Positions 50,074-61,473 of a DNA stretch of 64,000 bases are shown here, in pieces. The notes below the pieces were generated by a model. That model saw only the letters and a program-made list of their open reading frames with translations. It ran no database searches and had not been told where the DNA came from. How positions within the stretch are numbered: position 1 is the first letter of the stretch; every line of letters begins with the position of its first letter. The position numbers and the translations under genes are program-made. This stretch comes from Rhypophila decipiens (taxonomy: Eukaryota > Ascomycota > Sordariomycetes > Sordariales > Naviculisporaceae). The DNA lies in contig MU858090.1 of NCBI GenBank assembly GCA_033297075.1, forward strand, positions 1 through 64,000, written 5' to 3'.

Positions 50074-50970
50074 CTACTTGCGATACCAAATCCTCGAAAT
50101 CTTGGTATTCCGCATCTTCCTCTGCAGCTGGAAAATGCCATACATCAACGCCTCGCTCGTAGGCGGACAGCCCGGCACATAAATATCAACCGGCACAATC
50201 CGATCACACCCCCGAACAACACTATAACTATAGTGATAATACCCACCGCCGTTCGCGCACGAGCCCATGGAAATAACCCATCTGGGATCCGGCATCTGGT
50301 CGTACACCTGACGCAAGGCAGGGGCCATCTTGTTCGTCAGTGTTCCAGCTACAATCATGACATCGGACTGACGGGGCGACGCTCTGAAGATGATTCCTAG
50401 TCTGTCTTGGTCGTAGCGCGGGGTGGACAGGTGCATCATTTCGACGGCGCAGCAGGCTAGGCCAAAGGTCATGGGCCAGAGGGAGGATTGTCTGCCCCAG
50501 TTTGCGATTTGGTCGAGGGTTGTTCTGAAAAATACAAATACAAATGTTAGTGCTTGAGCGGGGATTGGTTGGGAAGGAGAGAAAAAGATGCGTACAAAGC
50601 GTATTGGATCACGCCCTTGGTGCCCTCTTGGCTGGCGAGGGGAACCTCCTTGCGCTCGCGCTTGATGAGGCCACCACCGCCCACGCCGTGTTGGGGAACC
50701 GGTGCTGCTCCGGTGGCATCCTTGCGCGAGGACGACGAAATCGACGCGGCGAGGACTCGGGTTGGGAGGGTGGCGAGGTGCGTGGTTGGCTTGGCTGTCG
50801 GTTTATTGTCGTTAGCATCACCCTCTGACTGAAAACCAGTTTCCTCTCCCTCGTAGTCGTCTTCGCGAGCTCCTCCATCCACTTCAGCATGTCCCGGCCC
50901 GGAACTTTGATCAAAATAAATTCTCACCTCGCAGCGCCAACGAGGCTCCAGTCCTCGTAGAAGATAACAT
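50074..50970 (-). CDS. NDUFS7: NADH:ubiquinone oxidoreductase PSST (20 kDa) subunit
   Basis: Three exons: 50970-50928, 50794-50596 and 50524-50074, with introns of 133 and 71 bp, giving 230 residues. The N-terminus [20 protein letters not shown] continues with [20 protein letters not shown] and is a mitochondrial targeting sequence. The mature part carries the ligands of iron-sulphur cluster N2: adjacent cysteines in [12 protein letters not shown], then the Cys of [12 protein letters not shown], and the last in [14 protein letters not shown]. The quinone-site region [20 protein letters not shown] and the C-terminus [16 protein letters not shown] are standard. N2 is the last cluster before ubiquinone, at the junction of the peripheral and membrane arms of complex I. 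The short first exon is needed for the full import signal. Confidence 0.95.
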
Positions 50971-51757
50971 TTTGCTTGGCACTCGGTCGGTAGATGTGGC
51001 GATGTGCTCGGTGTCGTCGATGATGAGGGAAAATAACCAAGGACAGCAATTGAATGTTGCCCTGTTGCTTTGACGAAGCCGTCTGACTGTCGTGGATTTA
51101 GGAGTGGAGAGGGCCTGGGTGGCGGGTGTTCAGTTGTAAAAAGGTCGTCTCCCTCCCACCGCGAAATAATGGTCGACGTCGTGGATGACTTTCTGAAAGC
51201 TGCTCTCTTTTCGCCTCCCCCAATTGAAGCTTGGATCCCCGGGAAGCCGTTCTGGTCAGTGCGTCTAAGCAGGATTTAGGCGGATGTGATTGGTCAATAC
51301 TGCAGCCCGGACAAGGAGCTCCTGCCCCACCTAAGTGATTACGTAGTTGGGTACTCCGTATGGCATGTGTATCCGTATTGCGTATTGATATCATGTATCC
51401 GTAATGCTTCTAATTTCAAAGGAGTTGTCCGATATTTTGATCTTGAAGGCAGAGAGAGGATAATACAAATCACTGCTTATCGGAATTGAAGAGACTGCCT
51501 CGAATTTCGCCCCGTTGTGCATAGAGAACTGATCTCGGCCTCACTATTATTATCACAGATTTTGCCACGGAGTTCCGGCCTGAGAAAAAACAGCACCAAG
51601 TGATATTGATATCCAGAGCATCTTTTTGTATACACACACAAATGACCGATGAACGCTCATGTTGCTTCATCATACAATGTAAATATGAACCATACTATGC
51701 CTTGACCCAGACAGAAAAACTTTGAGAAAAAAGACGGAATTCCTCGCCAGTCACCCC
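50971..51757. other. Intergenic region
   Basis: About 790 bp holding the complex I subunit promoter and the MPP10 3' end. It has two TATCCGTA copies (51370, 51396) and one TACTCCGTA (51352). No gene is seen. Confidence 0.5.
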
Positions 51758-54100
51758 TTACAACTTGAACCGACTACTACTAGTCACACCCGTCTGTTCC
51801 ACCACCTTCTTGCCGTCCAGCCCAACAGTCTCACCCTTCCGGTTGATGACCTTGACACCGCCCTTCTTGAGGTCGGCCATAGTCTCCTTGCGTGCCTGGG
51901 TGCCTCTGCTCATGGGCTTATTGGCATCGACACCGCCAGCCTTGCGGATGCGCTCCTTCTCGCGTCTGCGTCTCCTGATCTTCTCCTCCCGGCTCATCTC
52001 CTGCCTGGCAATGGGCAGGCCGCTCTTGGCAACCACCTCACCGCGCTCAGCATTCTCCTTGCCAGGGGCATATACCTCCTGTGGCGCGATCATGCTCTCA
52101 CCGCCCGTGACACCCTGGGCAGTGGTAGGCTGAGCATCCTCCATGGCGACAGTAGCGACGTCAGAGACCACTGTGAGAGTCGGCGCGGCTGGCTTAGGCT
52201 TGTACTGCCAACTGCTGAGTGCGTCGAGTCTGGCGCTGACGTCTTTCCACATCTGCTTGATTTCCTCCTCGTCTTTGCGCAGCTTCTCGTCGCTCTTGCT
52301 GACGTAGGCATCGGGGTCTTCTTTCTTGGCGTATTCTTCTTCGTAGATCTCGGCCAGACTTTGCTTGCCCTTTGTGTCCTCGACCTCCACAAGGCCCCGA
52401 CGCGCACGGTTTGGATCGCCAAGAGTATCTGGTCTCCGGCGGAGGAGCTCATCGAACTCCTGCGCCAGAATGCGGCGCTTGATCAACGCCTCGATTGACT
52501 CGGAGACTTCTTCAGTGATGACGGGTACAGGCTTGCCAACATGCTCAAAGTCGAGATCTTCCTCGAGCAACGAGTTCATAGGACGGTCGACCGCAGATGC
52601 CTCTCCGGCGAGAGTCCAGGCACGCTTAGCAACGAGCTCAGACTCTAGCTTGCGGATCTCCTCGGCGATCTTGGCTTGTCTCCGCTCATGTGCGGACCGA
52701 CGAGATCTCGGGTCGCCTGCGGATGCGTCGGACAGAGCATCATCCGAGTCGTCGCGCTCAGAATCGTCGTCAAACAGATCGCGACGGACATCTCTCTCTG
52801 CTCTCTCAAAGTCGTTCTCGTCTGGTTTGGCTTGTTCGCGGAACTTGAACTCCTTCTTCTTTCCTCCGCGCTTTCCTTTCTGTGGTGGTGGAGCAAAGAA
52901 GTCCTTGTAGTAAATGTCGTTGGCTGAGAAATCCATATCCATTTCGCCCAGGCCAAGGTCATCACCATCGTCCTCAAGCTCTGTAATTTTGCCCTTTTTG
53001 CTCTTCTTTAGCTTTTCAGCTGGAATCTCTTCCTCTTCCTCTCCCTCATCGTCCTCTTGATCAAACTCCTCACCATTCAGGTCGACATCGGAGTCATCCT
53101 CGTCTTCCATGGGCCCCTCTCCGTTCCCTTTCGGCGCAGAGAATGGGTCAGCATGCCAATCGAGCGACTCATCATCGCTCTGGACGTCAGTATTCGGGTC
53201 GGCACGGGCGTCTTGTGCCTCGAACCACTGAGTCTGCTTGTTGAACTTTTTGAGAGAGAAGAACCCATCGTTGAGGCCGTCAGGGTCTTCTTCAAACTCC
53301 TCTGAAGCTTCTTCGTCCTCGTCCTCTTCCTCGTCCTCTTCTTCTTCATCCTCTTCGCCATCTACCTCCAGTCCCTCCTCTTCCTCCTCATCAAAGACCT
53401 GTCCATCAACTTCCTCCTCATCACTGAGCTCTTCCTCGCTCTCCTCGTCAGTATCCTCACTATCCCCTTGACTCCCCTCATCAGAATCAGACGAAGCACT
53501 ACCCGCCTCATCCTCAGAGTCAATCTCAAACCCATCCTCATCAAACCGAACCATTTTTACTCCCTCTTCCTCCTCCTCAACAACCCCATTTTCCTGCCCC
53601 TCTTCCACAACTTCACCCCCCTCAAGCAACTCATCCAACAAAATATCACTCTCCTCCAGTGCGCACCCGATAATCTTCTTAGCCTGCTGCCAGACCTGCC
53701 CCGTCTCGAACCCATCAACATGCACCTTGCGAATCTTGAGCACCGAGGCGCGATCATACCCCGCCTCTCGCTTCCTTTTCTTGCCCATCAATTGCTTGAA
53801 TCGCTCGGCTTGGGTATCGGACACCAGTCCGGCGAGCGCATCCAGCGTCTCCTTGGCCATGAAGAGCGAGCCCGTGGGGAGATTTGAGGATGGCTGGAGG
53901 AATACATGGCGGTTTTCGGGGGTTATTGAGTCGAGGAATAGGGCTAGGGGTGGTTTTTCATTGCTGTTTAGGCTGGTTTTATCTGTCGAGGTCGCCATTG
54001 CGCCGATTGTTGCGGGGATGAAGGGTGCGTTGGTTAGGGTGTGGGATGTCGAGGTGATGGAGGACGAGGTGCTTTCGGCTACTTCTTGGACGGCTGCCAT
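51758..54100 (-). CDS. MPP10: U3 snoRNP protein Mpp10
   Basis: Single-exon gene of 780 residues. The N-terminal part includes ALFLDSITPENRHVFLQPSS. Very long acidic tracts occupy about residues 170-260 and 300-360, as in all Mpp10 proteins. Conserved Mpp10 blocks are DFSANDIYYKDFFAPPP (about residue 390), HERRQAKIAEEIRKLESELV (about 470), SESIEALIKRRILAQEFDEL with LLRRRPDTLGD after it, and KQSLAEIYEEEYAKK. The C-terminus is basic (REEKIRRRRREKERIRKAGG). Mpp10 forms a subcomplex with Imp3 and Imp4 in the small-subunit processome and is needed for early 18S pre-rRNA cleavages guided by U3. It lies divergent from a probable snoRNA host transcript, which fits a shared ribosome-biogenesis promoter. 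Confidence 0.93.
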   Translation of the reverse strand: MAAVQEVAESTSSSITSTSHTLTNAPFIPATIGAMATSTDKTSLNSNEKPPLALFLDSITPENRHVFLQPSSNLPTGSLFMAKETLDALAGLVSDTQAERFKQLMGKKRKREAGYDRASVLKIRKVHVDGFETGQVWQQAKKIIGCALEESDILLDELLEGGEVVEEGQENGVVEEEEEGVKMVRFDEDGFEIDSEDEAGSASSDSDEGSQGDSEDTDEESEEELSDEEEVDGQVFDEEEEEGLEVDGEEDEEEEDEEEDEDEEASEEFEEDPDGLNDGFFSLKKFNKQTQWFEAQDARADPNTDVQSDDESLDWHADPFSAPKGNGEGPMEDEDDSDVDLNGEEFDQEDDEGEEEEEIPAEKLKKSKKGKITELEDDGDDLGLGEMDMDFSANDIYYKDFFAPPPQKGKRGGKKKEFKFREQAKPDENDFERAERDVRRDLFDDDSERDDSDDALSDASAGDPRSRRSAHERRQAKIAEEIRKLESELVAKRAWTLAGEASAVDRPMNSLLEEDLDFEHVGKPVPVITEEVSESIEALIKRRILAQEFDELLRRRPDTLGDPNRARRGLVEVEDTKGKQSLAEIYEEEYAKKEDPDAYVSKSDEKLRKDEEEIKQMWKDVSARLDALSSWQYKPKPAAPTLTVVSDVATVAMEDAQPTTAQGVTGGESMIAPQEVYAPGKENAERGEVVAKSGLPIARQEMSREEKIRRRRREKERIRKAGGVDANKPMSRGTQARKETMADLKKGGVKVINRKGETVGLDGKKVVEQTGVTSSSRFKL

Positions 54101-54680
54101 CCCTCGGTTTTTTTTTTAGGCTGTGTCGCGTCGCAGCCTATCTGTGTTGGAGAGGACCTGAAAAAGAAAGTTTGGGCGGTTTGGTATCAAGGTTATCGGC
54201 TTATCCACATGAGTGGGTACCTGGTTGAGATTTGTTAGACCCCGATCCTGATGCAAGGTATTTGTCGTAGTTGTCAAAATGGCATGGCAAGGCGTCGGTC
54301 GATGAAGTTATTTGCCTTGCAGTATATCGGTCAAAGTCGAGGTCGTACAGCACGAGTCCTGGGCGTGCAGCGAAGGACTGATTTTTTGGTGGTGAGCAGC
54401 GGCGTAATTTTTTTTCTGCCCGAAGCTCACGACTCCGCTCCGGCCGCGAGGGACGAACTGCCCCGCAGATGAGCTGGATCTCTCGAGATTGACCAATCAG
54501 CGGCCCTTGTGTAACTGACCGCCTTCCTACAAAACGACCCCACTGTTTTTCACGTGGCATAATTTTTTCCTCGAACATAAAAAGTTGCTTCGTCAATTTT
54601 TTCTTGCTCACCGCAAAGACGTTGCTCTCATCCAGCAGCTGGCCGAGGAGAAACTATCCTAGAAGAACGACAACAAGTCA
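54101..54680. promoter_or_regulatory. Shared divergent promoter, MPP10 and snoRNA host
   Basis: About 580 bp between the MPP10 start and the proposed host transcript. No coding frame is convincing. The stretch from 54560 onward has short T-rich runs and a leader-like CAACAAGTCA before position 54681. Confidence 0.5.
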
Positions 54681-54888
54681 ATGGTATGTTTCAATTCGTC
54701 CTCTACATTCCTCACACACTATGATGATTTCTCGCAAGAGAGGCTGTTTCTGAATCTTTTTAATGATTACAAAACATCACCTACATTGTTCTATTTCTGA
54801 TCTTTACCCACTGAATTGCAATTTCAACATCTCACATTGTATATGGATCATTGAGCTAACCGTTTGCTCATAGGAACTAATGAGGTAG
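54681..54888 (+). other. Putative snoRNA host unit with one intron
   Basis: Position 54684 begins a good donor (GTATGT), a branch-like GAGCTAACC lies near 54852-54860, and CTCATAG ends at 54873, defining a 190-bp intron. Joining the flanks puts an ATG (54681) in front of GAACTAATGAGGTAG, which gives only five codons, so the unit does not encode a real protein by itself. The exon boundaries of the whole transcript are not known. The best explanation is a non-coding host whose intron releases the snoRNA listed next; a gene whose coding part has been lost is the alternative. Confidence 0.5.
54721..54800 (+). ncRNA. Candidate box C/D snoRNA, LSU rRNA guide
   Basis: The intron carries a perfect C box (ATGATGA, 54721-54727), a D' box (CTGA, 54750-54753), a degenerate C' (AATGATTA, 54762-54769) and a D box (CTGA, 54797-54800), an ordinary size and spacing for a methylation guide. 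The bases before D' (54739-54749, AGAGGCTGTTT) are complementary to the conserved large-subunit rRNA stretch around GAACAGCCUCU. The bases before D (about 54779-54796) are complementary, over about 14-16 nt, to AUAGAACAAUGUAG, which lies a few bases further along the same rRNA as I remember it. By the D+5 rule both would place 2'-O-methyl on adenosines 14 nt apart. The terminal stem is weak. I infer function from guide matches recalled from memory, not from an alignment. Confidence 0.72.
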
Positions 54889-57800
54889 ACGTCTTTGGTT
54901 ATCTTAGCCCAGGTCTCGAGAGTTGGTTGGAAGGCTGGCATGGATTGTGTGCTAGAGTACCGCTTTGCACGGTGTTTTATATCTGATCGAGACACATAAT
55001 AGATGATGGAACCACCTATCTTCTTTCTCTACTATCCCTGGGAGTGTCGCCTGTTGTTCCTACCTGCGCCATGTGATCATATGATGTACCGGGGAGTCTC
55101 ATTCTGCATCCCGATAACCAAAGTCATGATTTCGAGTCCAACGCCTTGCTCTTAGCCTATATCTTACTGCATCTCCTATTCTACTTTACATTTAATTAGA
55201 GTATTCAAGGAAGAGAGAACCTGATAAAGCTGAACTATAATGTTGCTCAGGTGTAGAGCCGCTACTAGTCCGTCCTAATAGACAAAGGGAGACAAAGATA
55301 AACAGGACGTCTGTTCAGCTGCTCGGCACGATACGAGCACTAGCTGCCCCTCTCTTCTGTGCTTCCACCTCAAGGGAATCATCTGAATCATGAATCGAGA
55401 TCGAATTTTACACGACCTACCACAAGCCTAGGCACGGAGAGCACCATAGTTCTGTAGCCATGGACTTCCATCGCCTGTTCCTATTCCGTGATCATTGACG
55501 ATGAACAATATCGGCATCCTATTTGAGTAACCCGTTCACTTGCTGGCCTCACCTGTATCGTGCTGGACAGCGTAGTATTATAGCGTAAAAGATGAAGGTG
55601 TGAAAGCTGCTCGGCCGTGCTCTGCATATCCGCTGCGTATGCAGCAAGGCATAGGCGACTCTTCCGGACCGCCTCCGCCTCGCCCCCTTGCACGTTGACG
55701 TCTACAACTACCACATCTTAAACTTCATCCTCCCTCGAGACTCACGAGTCATGATGCCTTCGTTCAGTGAATGAGTGTGATGGTGTAGTAGGACGAGCGA
55801 GCGGTACTGTGACAGGCACTACCGGAATCATCACCTACCCATTCGGCTCTCGAATTTATTGACACTTCCAACGGTAACGGTCTAGATCAAGCATGTTTGC
55901 AGATCTCTGGTGATGACTTGCAGTTTGTCTGTAACCCAACTCGGGGAGTTGGGCTTCAAGAAGGGAAGAGACACCCGCCTTAACTCCTCCTAAGGTCCAG
56001 CAGTCTTGGCCGTAAAGGTCATATCTCCGCGGTACTACAAGGGTAGCTCCAAGTTGAAGCTGTCGGGTACATGTTTGTACATGTTTGTACTAGTTCTGGG
56101 CTGTACCTGTGATACAGGGTGAGACTTCCAGTCTCATCCATACTGGCTGTTGTCCCGTAATCTTTTTGGGACTTTGGACCACCGTACCATTCGTCTCGGG
56201 AATTTACAAGTCATCGATTGTGTCCCCTCCTTCCTGTCCCCTTGCATGGTACTACTCCAGCATAGGGACGCAGGTCGTGAATAGAGCCCAGCAAGGCAAT
56301 ATAGGAAGGTGGGCAGCGTTCGATCTCTAGCTCATGGCTAATGTCATCGTCATCATGCCTTTGACAATGCGGAACAGAGCAGATAACCAGTCAATGGCGA
56401 GCCCTCCTTTATTGAAGACGTGATCTTGCATGAGAGTGGTCATTTCTGTATCGAACGACCCGGTGTCGTTGTTTCCTGAACTGTTCTCAAAGAGTCACCT
56501 AAACCCAAACTTATACGGGGTATACAGGCTTTGCTCTTGTCCGCTTTTTCCATGTCCGATTCAGGACCCCTCAAGGCGAGTTATTCCCGACAAAATACAC
56601 ATAGTACCATAAGCCTTGTACTAGTACTATATATTGTTGTTGGGCTGCGTTAGTCCTCGCATGGTCTGGATCATCAACTATCGACCGTTCATGCATAACA
56701 TCCACTTATACAACACGAGAAAGGGGAGCAGTAACTGGGCCGGCTATCTTATACCTCATATACCGGGAACTGTCTGGCTTCAGGGGAAACTTCGGTTCGG
56801 AAACAAGCACCGTGTTGGTGGGTGTGAAGTAACTGGCTCATCCGAGCCGCATCCTGCATGGCCATTTGGAGGTGGTGTGATGGACGATGCAAGGTAGACA
56901 TGTAGGTTGTCGGGGGTAACATTGAACCTGCTTTTCTTCAGCACGGCCAGACAACCGACCTGATAAGGAGTGTAAGGCTATTTCGCAGATACAGTAGCGG
57001 CGGCAGGGACAGTGTGATCCTATCTACAAGGCATCTCGCTTTGAATCGCTGGCCGCGGCTTCTTATCTCATAGGGGTATCCAATTAGCAGACGAGGGCTC
57101 CCAATGGCAAGTTGAAACAAGAGAGATACAGGCAGGACCGGCAACCTGTGCCCTAGCCTGATTAATTTGCGATAAGACAAGATGGGTGACCTTTCAATCA
57201 AAAGCAGGCGCAGGGTCGCCAAGGAAAGAAACACTCAGCAGTTGGTGAGAGTTGTACAGCCGCCCCTTGGTCTTGGGTTCCTGGGAGCTAGGCAAAATCT
57301 GGCAAAGGAGGCTATTGTGCCCAGAAGGGTAGCGTAGGCGCCGAACAGAGCCAATCCGTAACCTAACTTTATAAGCTTCAAGGCTGGATAATCTGAACAA
57401 GAGGGGATCCCAACGGTAGCCGTAACGGGAAAGTGGTCAAGTGAGCCTGTAGCTGGCGGGGAAGAAATACTAATTCTGAGAGCGAGTTAGCTTCCATATC
57501 GCCACTAATGAAGAAAAATCGCCGCGGCATCTCGATTAGCGACTCCAGTTTCGATGGAGTGTCGGGAAGGGTGCTGATTCCTATCATGTAGGCTTTTATG
57601 CTCTGTGCGTGTCGGTTCCCAACGAGCCAGTACCATTGCGTGTTTGGCCCACGTGCTCGACCTCACCATCGTTGGACTCGGAAGCTTGAATTCACGACCA
57701 CGCAAACCGGCAGCTCCAGAGAAGAAAAAACGGCAAGTTCTGCAGCTTCCGAAATTTTTCCCGCCCTCCTCGTGATCAACGGCCGAACCGGAGTCCAGCC

Positions 57801-58838
57801 GGGCCTTGGTGGTGGGTGTCTTCATTTGAAAGGTGTGGTGGTTTTTGAACGGTCCGCTTGGAGGTGTGACAGGCCGTTTCATTCCATATGCCGATGTGCA
57901 GATGAACCATAAATGAAGAAAGATGTTGTTGTTGGTCTTGATGATTATCTCCCCATCATTAGAGACTTGCGATGTGTTTTGGGATGTTGTCAATTTGAAG
58001 GTCTGAACACGAACTTCTCAGAGCAGATCCCCCGATAAAAGATGGGCCGGTCCAGGCCTGGATGTGCCCGGCCTGGGACCCACTTCGTACTGCAAAAGCC
58101 AAAAAGCAAGAGGCTTGGGTGTGCTTGGCAAGGACCCGCCAAAAACATGGAAACGGCGCGTGCTCTGCACCTGGCACCCCTCTTGCCCCTCGCTAACCTG
58201 CTGCAGACTCTGCAGAGTGTCCCACCCAGTGGCTTCCAGGGTCTTTGTTGCAGCTCGGGCCTGTGACCCCTTACGTCGCCCCCCACCTCCACTGGACTTG
58301 GAACATCGTTGATGACTGGTGCCGGTGCCGCTGCAGTAGCTCGGGCAAAGATAATGACTGGCGACTGCCTTGATTTCTTGAATATCTAAGGCCTCCTCCG
58401 GCCGGTTTCTCGTCCGAGGCCAAAACATGACTCTTTCTGTCTTTTCACTGCAATTGACCTTCTTTCTTCACTACAATTGCTTCAAGCTCGAAATCTTATG
58501 ATCCCGTCTCCACTCAGGTACGAACTGCAGAGCCACATGTGCCCACGCCGGTCTTATCAATTGGCCAATTCTCCTCTTGAAACGAAACCGGGATCCACCC
58601 CAGCCCCACGTAGTTTGACCTCGCCGTCGTCATTGCTCTTGGCAGCTCCTCGTAGCATCCACCACCACCAGGAGCCCCCCAAGCCTCCTACATCACTGGT
58701 TTCGAGCCTCTTCGGCTGGTGCCGAGGCGCCATCAAACTTCCCTCGCAGTCCACAGTTTGGCAAATTCTCTCCCACCATCTGCTTAAACTTCAGCCAACA
58801 CGCGACACCCGACGGTAATCTGCACGCTGTAGAGAGTA
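54889..58838. other. Gene-poor region
   Basis: Nearly 4 kb without a supported protein gene. Open frames are short, overlap each other on both strands and show no domain. A GTACATGTTT unit is repeated at 56067-56090. The region ends in the likely promoter and leader of the SPX gene (about 58.3-58.8 kb). Downstream exons of the snoRNA host could extend into the first part. Confidence 0.5.
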
Positions 58839-60470
58839 ATGAAATACGGAGAGCAGTTTGAGAGCGAATCGGTGCCTCAATGGAGTCTTTGTAAGTTCTG
58901 AGCATGGCATCACCACCACCACCCCCCATCACGCAATCACGCCTCTCGGGATCTTGCATGGCATGGCCCACTAACATTTGAACCTTGTTTTCCCCCTCAT
59001 AGATAATATCGACTACAACTCCTTGAAGCACCACATCAAGGTGCATACGACAAAAGATCAGGCAAGCGCCATCCTCATACCGGGCCAACCAGACACTGCC
59101 TTGACCAGATTCGAAGATGAGCTCTATTCCGAGCTCTGTCGACAACATGACCGGGTCGACCTCTTTGTCAAAAGCAAGGCCGATGAGCTCGGGCGCCGGA
59201 TGCGTATGTGCCCTCTCAAGCCCATGGTTTGGTTTCCCTCGGCTAACGCATCAGTGCAGAGCACCTGTCAAACCAGATACACAAGCAGATCCTCAGATTA
59301 GTAACATCCAGGCGGGAGTCAATGTCCCTGAGGAGACAACGCCGATTTGCGAAATATGAAGACCAGCTGCTGCGATGTGGTGCCGAGATTCAAGACTTGG
59401 ACCGCTTCGTGAATGCGCAGATTGTGGCCTTTAGGAAGATACTCAAAAAGTACAAGAAATGGACGGGGTCCTCGGCCCTGGGCACACGTTTCCGTGATAC
59501 CATCTTGTCCGACCCCAAAAGCTTTACCAGGCGAGACACGTCCCATTTACACACCTACTACGAAGACCTCTTGGAAACACTTCGCGCGACATCGTCGGCC
59601 GACGGTAGCACCATTGCCACGCCTCGCGGTGCACCGGAGCCCGATCATTCCCCGCTGCCCGCGGACCAGCTCTCGCCCAGTGAGACGATTGTTGTACCTC
59701 AGCCCGCACAGGTCGCGGGGTATTGGAATGAGTATGAGTACGGAAGCGAAGCCGGGGACGCAGAACAGAACGGGGACGGATGTTATGCCATTTACATCGA
59801 CCCGAACGAAGACACAAGTTTCCCGGGTTTCAGCACCCTCAAATTCCTGTTCAAAAAGCCGGTGAGCAAATGGAAAGTATGGACGGGCAGCAGTGAGGCA
59901 TCTGAGACGACGGACAGTGAGCGAAGTGCTCTTCTCCCGCAGCATTCGAACACGTACGGTTCCAACGATGCCAGCTACTTTGGTGCTGTTCCTGGTGAGC
60001 CATGGCGCCCGTCGGATAGCGATGCCGATGAAGAGGACAACGATCGATCTTCTCCCCACGATAGGCCGGGCTCCCACGGGTACGCATCATCCACAGAGGG
60101 GTTCCCCACCGGCTACAGGGGACACTACGCAGCCCTTCCGAGCATCCGGGACCAGCGTATCGCCCAATACCGGGACCGGGTACTCTTTTGGGGAACCTGG
60201 GCAGGCTACGTAGGGTCATTCATTCTCATGGGCATCGCCATGATTCTGATCACCACGGGAAGGCAGAAGAAGCGTCTGGAAGTGGACGTCGGCGTCACGC
60301 TGGGCATCATGGCATCGCTCTGTTCGGCGGTGGCAGCGTTGTGCATGGCCATATCGCGGCATGGCCACTCAAGCTGGATGTATAGTCTCGCCGTGTGGGT
60401 GACGTTCGCCGTTACCTGTGTGTTGAATGGGATACTGTTGGTACTATTGGTAGCAAACACGCCTTTATGA
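58839..60470 (+). CDS. SPX-domain membrane protein, Vtc5-like
   Basis: Three exons: 58839-58890, 59003-59203 and 59260-60470, giving 487 residues. The SPX domain spans about residues 1-150: MKYGEQFESESVPQWSLYNI, DYNSLKHHIKVHTTKD, LRRQRRFAKYEDQLLRCGAE, and VAFRKILKKYKKWTGSS with its basic phosphate-binding lysines. A linker with acidic and Ser-rich parts follows, then three membrane spans near the end (RDRVLFWGTWAGYVGSFILM, VDVGVTLGIMASLCSAVAAL, SLAVWVTFAVTCVLNGILLV). The catalytic polyphosphate polymerase tunnel domain of Vtc2-4 is absent. This plan is that of Vtc5, the accessory subunit that stimulates the VTC complex on the yeast vacuole. SPX domains sense inositol pyrophosphates and so phosphate status. 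Vtc1 is encoded 50 kb away in this window. Confidence 0.85.
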
Positions 60471-61473
60471 TATTGGATAGGCTGTGACTTGGATTGGAGG
60501 GGTGAGGTTGTGAATTGAAGAAGGGGCTTTCGGGTTTGGACGTATATGGAAGGCATACAGCTCGTAGTCCTCGACGGACTGGGCTTTGGGTTAATGGAAT
60601 AGGGCGAGCATTGGGACAGGGGCCAGTTTTCAGTTGTTTATTTCCTTGGAGGTTGTATATATTAGGCAGTGGTTCAGCGCTCTTAGATTTGTAGATACCA
60701 CATAAATACTAGAAGAGACTGGTGCATGGGCACGATGGCCCCCTTTTACCTTTTTCTGGCCCAAATTTTCCAAGAACTTTTCAGGTCGGATCGCTTGCCT
60801 CGGATAGAACAGCTAGAAGATCCTCTCGGTAAAGAAGCCGTTGTCAACACTGATTACTCACCATAGTCCACCATGCAGTGTATGTATGGGAATCACATGC
60901 TATTCAATTGTAATTCGGTGGCCAGACGGCTGACGGAGTATAGGGGTTTGATGGATTCAGCATCTCCTCGGGGTTGTTGAACAAACAAATTGGCGAAACA
61001 AAGACCCTTTTCATACAACAGCGGGGTATACAATTGGTCCATAGTTATGACTCCAAACTGCAATGTTCTGTGATTCTTTTACAAACCAAGACTCTTGGTA
61101 CAACGCAAGACAGACACAATAAAACAAACGATTTAAAGGCGGAGCCTCGGCATGTGCCCCCTATAAAACAACGCCAGCTGCTGGGCAACCATTACCGTGA
61201 CTTTTCATTTGGAGCAAACATCGTATCACGTTCCACACACATACGATCAACGCCATACCGATCGCATTCACCAGCTCGCAATACGCTCAGACCAAAGCTC
61301 AGTCCAGCCAGTCAATAATTCACAAGTCTCACAAAAGACGGGTGATAACCTAATTACCACAGTCACTTAGTAATACCCGTCCTGGTCCAGACTCCAAAGA
61401 AGCCCGTGCAAAAAGGGAAATATCATCAACCCCTCATTTTGGCTTCACTCACTCCGTTGACTCAAATTCAACA
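60471..61473. other. Intergenic region
   Basis: About 1 kb with the SPX gene 3' UTR and the nitronate monooxygenase promoter. An open frame of 114 codons (60974-61318) has no domain. No gene is supported. Confidence 0.5.

Noticed and set aside
51722..52498. 258-codon plus-strand frame over the MPP10 3' end
   Set aside because: Antisense to a conserved part of MPP10. The Leu/Ala/Ser-rich translation mirrors Glu/Lys-rich coding on the other strand.
57935..58010. Second possible C/D snoRNA (TTGATGA ... CTGA)
   Set aside because: The C box has a pyrimidine at the first position, there is no D' or terminal stem, and I recall no rRNA match for the guide.
57505..58428. Open frames of 162 and 136 codons on the minus strand
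   Set aside because: No domain, atypical composition and no splice structure; they lie in the promoter side of the SPX gene.
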